Shown here: piece after piece, positions 61,981 through 64,000 of the stretch
Position numbering within the stretch: the stretch's first letter is position 1
How the letters are laid out: each line of letters starts with the position of its first letter
NCBI RefSeq assembly: GCF_020443565.1
Contig: NZ_JAIZZN010000010.1
Span: 1 to 64,000 of the forward strand
Reading direction: 5' to 3'
Origin: Clostridium sp. CS001
Lineage (GTDB): Bacteria > Bacillota > Clostridia > Clostridiales > Clostridiaceae
DNA: 64,000 bases
The notes under the pieces: model-generated
What the model saw: the letters and a program-made list of their open reading frames with translations, nothing else
What the model was told of the DNA's origin: nothing
Databases searched by the model: none
Position numbers and translations under genes: made by a program

Positions 61981-63153
61981 ATGGGACTATTCATTGATGT
62001 AGCTTATGATAACTTGATAAAAAAAGATGAAGAACTTTGCGGAGATAGGGTAGAAGTTATAAGGCTAGAAGATAGTACTATAATTGTACTTGCAGATGGC
62101 CTCGGTAGTGGTGTAAAAGCTAATATATTAGCATCATTAACAGCTAAAATTGCAAGTACAATGCTTAAAGAGGGAGCAGATATTTACGAAACTGTAGATA
62201 CCATAGTAAATACTCTTCCTGTTTGCAAAGTTAGGAATATTGCCTATTGCACTTTTACTCTTATAAAAGTTTATAATGACGGAAGGACATATATTGCGGA
62301 ATATGATAATCCGCCGTTTTTTCTAATAAGGAATAAAACAGGTGTTGAAATTGATAAAAAGGAAAGTATAATTAATGATAAGAAAGTAGTGGAAAGTCAA
62401 TTCACACTACAAGAAGGTGACGTACTAACTATAGTTAGCGACGGATGCATTCATGCCGGAATTGGGAATATGTTAAATTTAGGTTGGAGTTGGGACAATG
62501 TACAAAATTACTTAATTAGAAATACACAGTGTAGGCGAAGTTCAAAAAACATTGCAAAGGATCTAATTCAAGTATGTTGGGATTTATATGGGGGAAAGCC
62601 AGGGGATGATACTACAGCCCTATGTATAAAAGCTAGAAAACCAGAGTTCATTGATCTGTTTACAGGGCCACCTAAGGATGAGCGAAATGATAGCTCAATG
62701 ATTAAAGAATTTATGAAAGGTCCTGGTAAAAAGATAATTTGTGGCGGAACGGCCTCTAATATTGCAAGTAGAGAGTTAAATCGTCCTATTAAAGTTGATC
62801 TAACCTTTTATGATAAGGATGTACCACCTACAGCTACTATGGAGGGAATAGATTTAGTAACTGAAGGAGTTTTAACTTTGAGCAAAGCGCTAGAGAAGCT
62901 AGCAAATTATGAGGCAGGATTTTTGCAACAAGAGTATTCCTGCGATTTAGAAGGCCTTGATGGAGCCAGTAGACTTGTTAAGATGCTAATTGAAGATTGT
63001 ACTCATTTTAACTTATGGATAGGAAAGGCTATAAATCCAGCGCATCAAAATCCTAACTTTCCTGTAGATTTAAGTATTAAGCTAAAACTTGTAGACAAAT
63101 TAGTAAAACATATGAAAAAACTTGGTAAGTACGTTACTATTAATTATTTATAA
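61981..63153 (+). CDS. SpoIIE-type PP2C serine phosphatase (hydrogenase-linked)
   Basis: The 390-residue protein has an N-terminal PP2C/SpoIIE domain (about residues 1-215) with metal-binding LADGLGSGVKA (about 37-47), VSDGCIHAGIG (about 149-159) and PGDDTTALCI (about 203-212). The C-terminal part of about 170 residues (GPGKKIICGGTASNIASREL...) recurs in phosphatases of hydrogenase operons and is otherwise unassigned. It likely dephosphorylates a partner protein, such as an anti-sigma antagonist, in response to the upstream hydrogenase. Abuts its neighbour (TAA-ATG). Confidence 0.85.
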   Translation: MGLFIDVAYDNLIKKDEELCGDRVEVIRLEDSTIIVLADGLGSGVKANILASLTAKIASTMLKEGADIYETVDTIVNTLPVCKVRNIAYCTFTLIKVYNDGRTYIAEYDNPPFFLIRNKTGVEIDKKESIINDKKVVESQFTLQEGDVLTIVSDGCIHAGIGNMLNLGWSWDNVQNYLIRNTQCRRSSKNIAKDLIQVCWDLYGGKPGDDTTALCIKARKPEFIDLFTGPPKDERNDSSMIKEFMKGPGKKIICGGTASNIASRELNRPIKVDLTFYDKDVPPTATMEGIDLVTEGVLTLSKALEKLANYEAGFLQQEYSCDLEGLDGASRLVKMLIEDCTHFNLWIGKAINPAHQNPNFPVDLSIKLKLVDKLVKHMKKLGKYVTINYL

Positions 63154-63193
63154 AAAAGGTAGCAGTTTTTGTTAAACTGCTACCTTTTCTTTA
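63152..63193. terminator. Bidirectional terminator between convergent hydrogenase genes
   Basis: AAAAGGTAGCAGTTT and AAACTGCTACCTTTT arms (15 bp) with flanking A- and T-runs. Confidence 0.9.
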
Positions 63194-63196
63194 ATA

Positions 63197-64000
63197 CTAT
63201 TTACGTTTTACATAATGTGTGTGAAGAAGTTCGTGAGCTTTTTCTCCATACGGCTCTCCAAGGAACTCTTCATATATTTTTATGATGGATGGATTCTCAT
63301 GAGATTTTCTTATTATCTTGTTTTTATCTTCACTATATAAAACAGACATTCTCTTTGATAATATATCTTCATAATCATTTGAGTAAGGTTGTCCGCCACC
63401 ATTAATACATCCACCAGGGCAAGCCATGATTTCAATTAAGTGATAGTTAGCTTCTCCAGACCTAATCGCTTCTAATAATTTACGAGCATTTCCAAGTCCA
63501 CTAGCGATAGCAACTTTAACATCAAGATCGTTAATTTTTACAGAAGCTTCTTTTATGCCATCCATACCTCTTACTGCTTCAAAATCTACATTTTCAAGTG
63601 TTTCATTTGTAAGCCATTCATAAGCAGTTCTAAGTGCAGCTTCCATAACTCCACCAGATGTACCGAATATAACCCCAGCACCAGTAGATTCGCCTAATGG
63701 GCTATCGAATTCTCCTTCTGGTAATGAATTGAAATCAATTCCAGCTTCTTTTATCATTTTAGCAAGTTCTCTTGTACTTATAACTATGTCAACATCTGGT
63801 ACTCCATCTGTAGCCATTTCCGGCCGCGCAGCTTCATACTTCTTTGCAAGACAAGGCATTACAGATACAACTATCATGTTTTCAGCGGTAACATTCATTT
63901 TTTGTGCAAGGTATGTTTTAGCAACAGCACCCCACATTTGTTGTGGTGACTTACAAGTAGATGGAATGTCTAATAAATCATTAAACTGATGCTCAAAGAA
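63197..64000 (-). CDS. hydA: [FeFe] hydrogenase, HydA-type, C-terminal part (cut by window edge)
   Basis: The minus-strand frame is open up to the right edge, giving 267 codons; the 5' part lies outside. Visible are FFEHQFNDLLDIPSTCKSP, MPCLAKKYEA (H-cluster L2 motif, VVSVMPCLAKKYE), GESTGAGVIFGTSGGVMEAALR and EIMACPGGCINGGGQP (L3 motif with two ligand cysteines). These match catalytic clostridial hydrogenases of the CpI/HydA type, with intact motifs unlike the sensory enzyme. It produces H2 from reduced ferredoxin. The C-terminal LGEPYGEKAHELLHTHYVKRK is standard. An ATG at 63937 is internal, not the start. Confidence 0.92.
   Translation of the reverse strand, partial: FFEHQFNDLLDIPSTCKSPQQMWGAVAKTYLAQKMNVTAENMIVVSVMPCLAKKYEAARPEMATDGVPDVDIVISTRELAKMIKEAGIDFNSLPEGEFDSPLGESTGAGVIFGTSGGVMEAALRTAYEWLTNETLENVDFEAVRGMDGIKEASVKINDLDVKVAIASGLGNARKLLEAIRSGEANYHLIEIMACPGGCINGGGQPYSNDYEDILSKRMSVLYSEDKNKIIRKSHENPSIIKIYEEFLGEPYGEKAHELLHTHYVKRK

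Noticed and set aside
1-64000. CRISPR arrays, rRNA and tRNA genes, intact insertion sequences
   Set aside because: No regularly spaced repeats, rRNA-like GC-rich conserved stretches, tRNA cloverleaf with GGTTCRANNCC arm, or transposase reading frame were found by eye.

Overview
The window looks like chromosomal DNA of a strictly anaerobic, low-GC Clostridium-type firmicute. The evidence is AT-rich codon use, strong GGAGG ribosome binding sites, many rho-independent hairpins, HydG/HydF [FeFe]-hydrogenase maturases, a PAS-linked sensory [FeFe] hydrogenase, a clostridial-type thiolase, GlnK/GlnL-type glutamate control and old-yellow-enzyme/flavin oxidoreductases. No rRNA, tRNA or CRISPR array was seen.

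Layout. (1) 1-5.5 kb is an accessory patch: a broken zinc-ribbon gene, an AbiEi/AbiEii toxin-antitoxin pair bracketed by two copies of a non-coding repeat, an Nmad3 protein coupled to a MazG-like pyrophosphohydrolase, and a 7alpha-hydroxysteroid-dehydrogenase-like SDR. (2) 5.7-18.1 kb is one long catabolic cluster. A divergent YhfZ-type repressor faces an FGGY kinase, a BON-GlpA-BFD flavoprotein, a second FAD/NAD oxidoreductase, a DUF1667 protein, two FAD-linked (PCMH-type) dehydrogenases and two complete ETF pairs. It ends in decayed gene fragments (18.1-18.9 kb). (3) 19-25 kb has transporters: DUF401, OPT with a PqqD-like partner, and MarR-FUSC. (4) 25-30.3 kb holds an AraC regulator with two DNA-binding domains and two adjacent flavoenzymes resembling BaiCD and BaiH of the bile-acid 7alpha-dehydroxylation pathway. 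A BaiA-like SDR with a divergent MerR regulator lies at 35-37 kb. (5) 30.4-43 kb is mixed housekeeping: Dus, MsmX-type ATPase, PucR-type regulator, NagA, Tet(M)-like GTPase, YjdM, superoxide dismutase, GreA-type factor and a permease.

(6) 42.9-46.9 kb is a sulfane-sulfur island: an ArsR repressor, two rhodaneses and an 819-residue CoA-disulfide-reductase/rhodanese/TusA/DsrE fusion. A perfect palindrome over the promoter of the plus-strand rhodanese-fusion operon recurs in degenerate form at the arsR promoter. (7) 47-52.6 kb is a glutamate block: YjeM-type permease, GlnK/GlnL-like two-component system, GltS and a ferredoxin. (8) 52.9-55.9 kb: a sigma-54 activator precedes a thiolase gene that has a correctly spaced -24/-12 promoter and an upstream palindromic site. 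(9) 56-64 kb: PssA, then a sigma-A promoter driving an approximately 190-nt leader with mutually exclusive antiterminator and terminator, ahead of the TM1266 regulator, HydG and HydF. A sensory hydrogenase operon (2Fe-2S thioredoxin-like protein, HydS-type hydrogenase, SpoIIE-type phosphatase) follows, with a convergent HydA-type catalytic hydrogenase cut by the right edge.

Most worth following up: the leader RNA at 56.65-56.82 kb, the Bai-like genes with two SDRs, the two-ETF catabolic operon with its operator, the repeat-flanked AbiE module, and the sulfur island with its operator.
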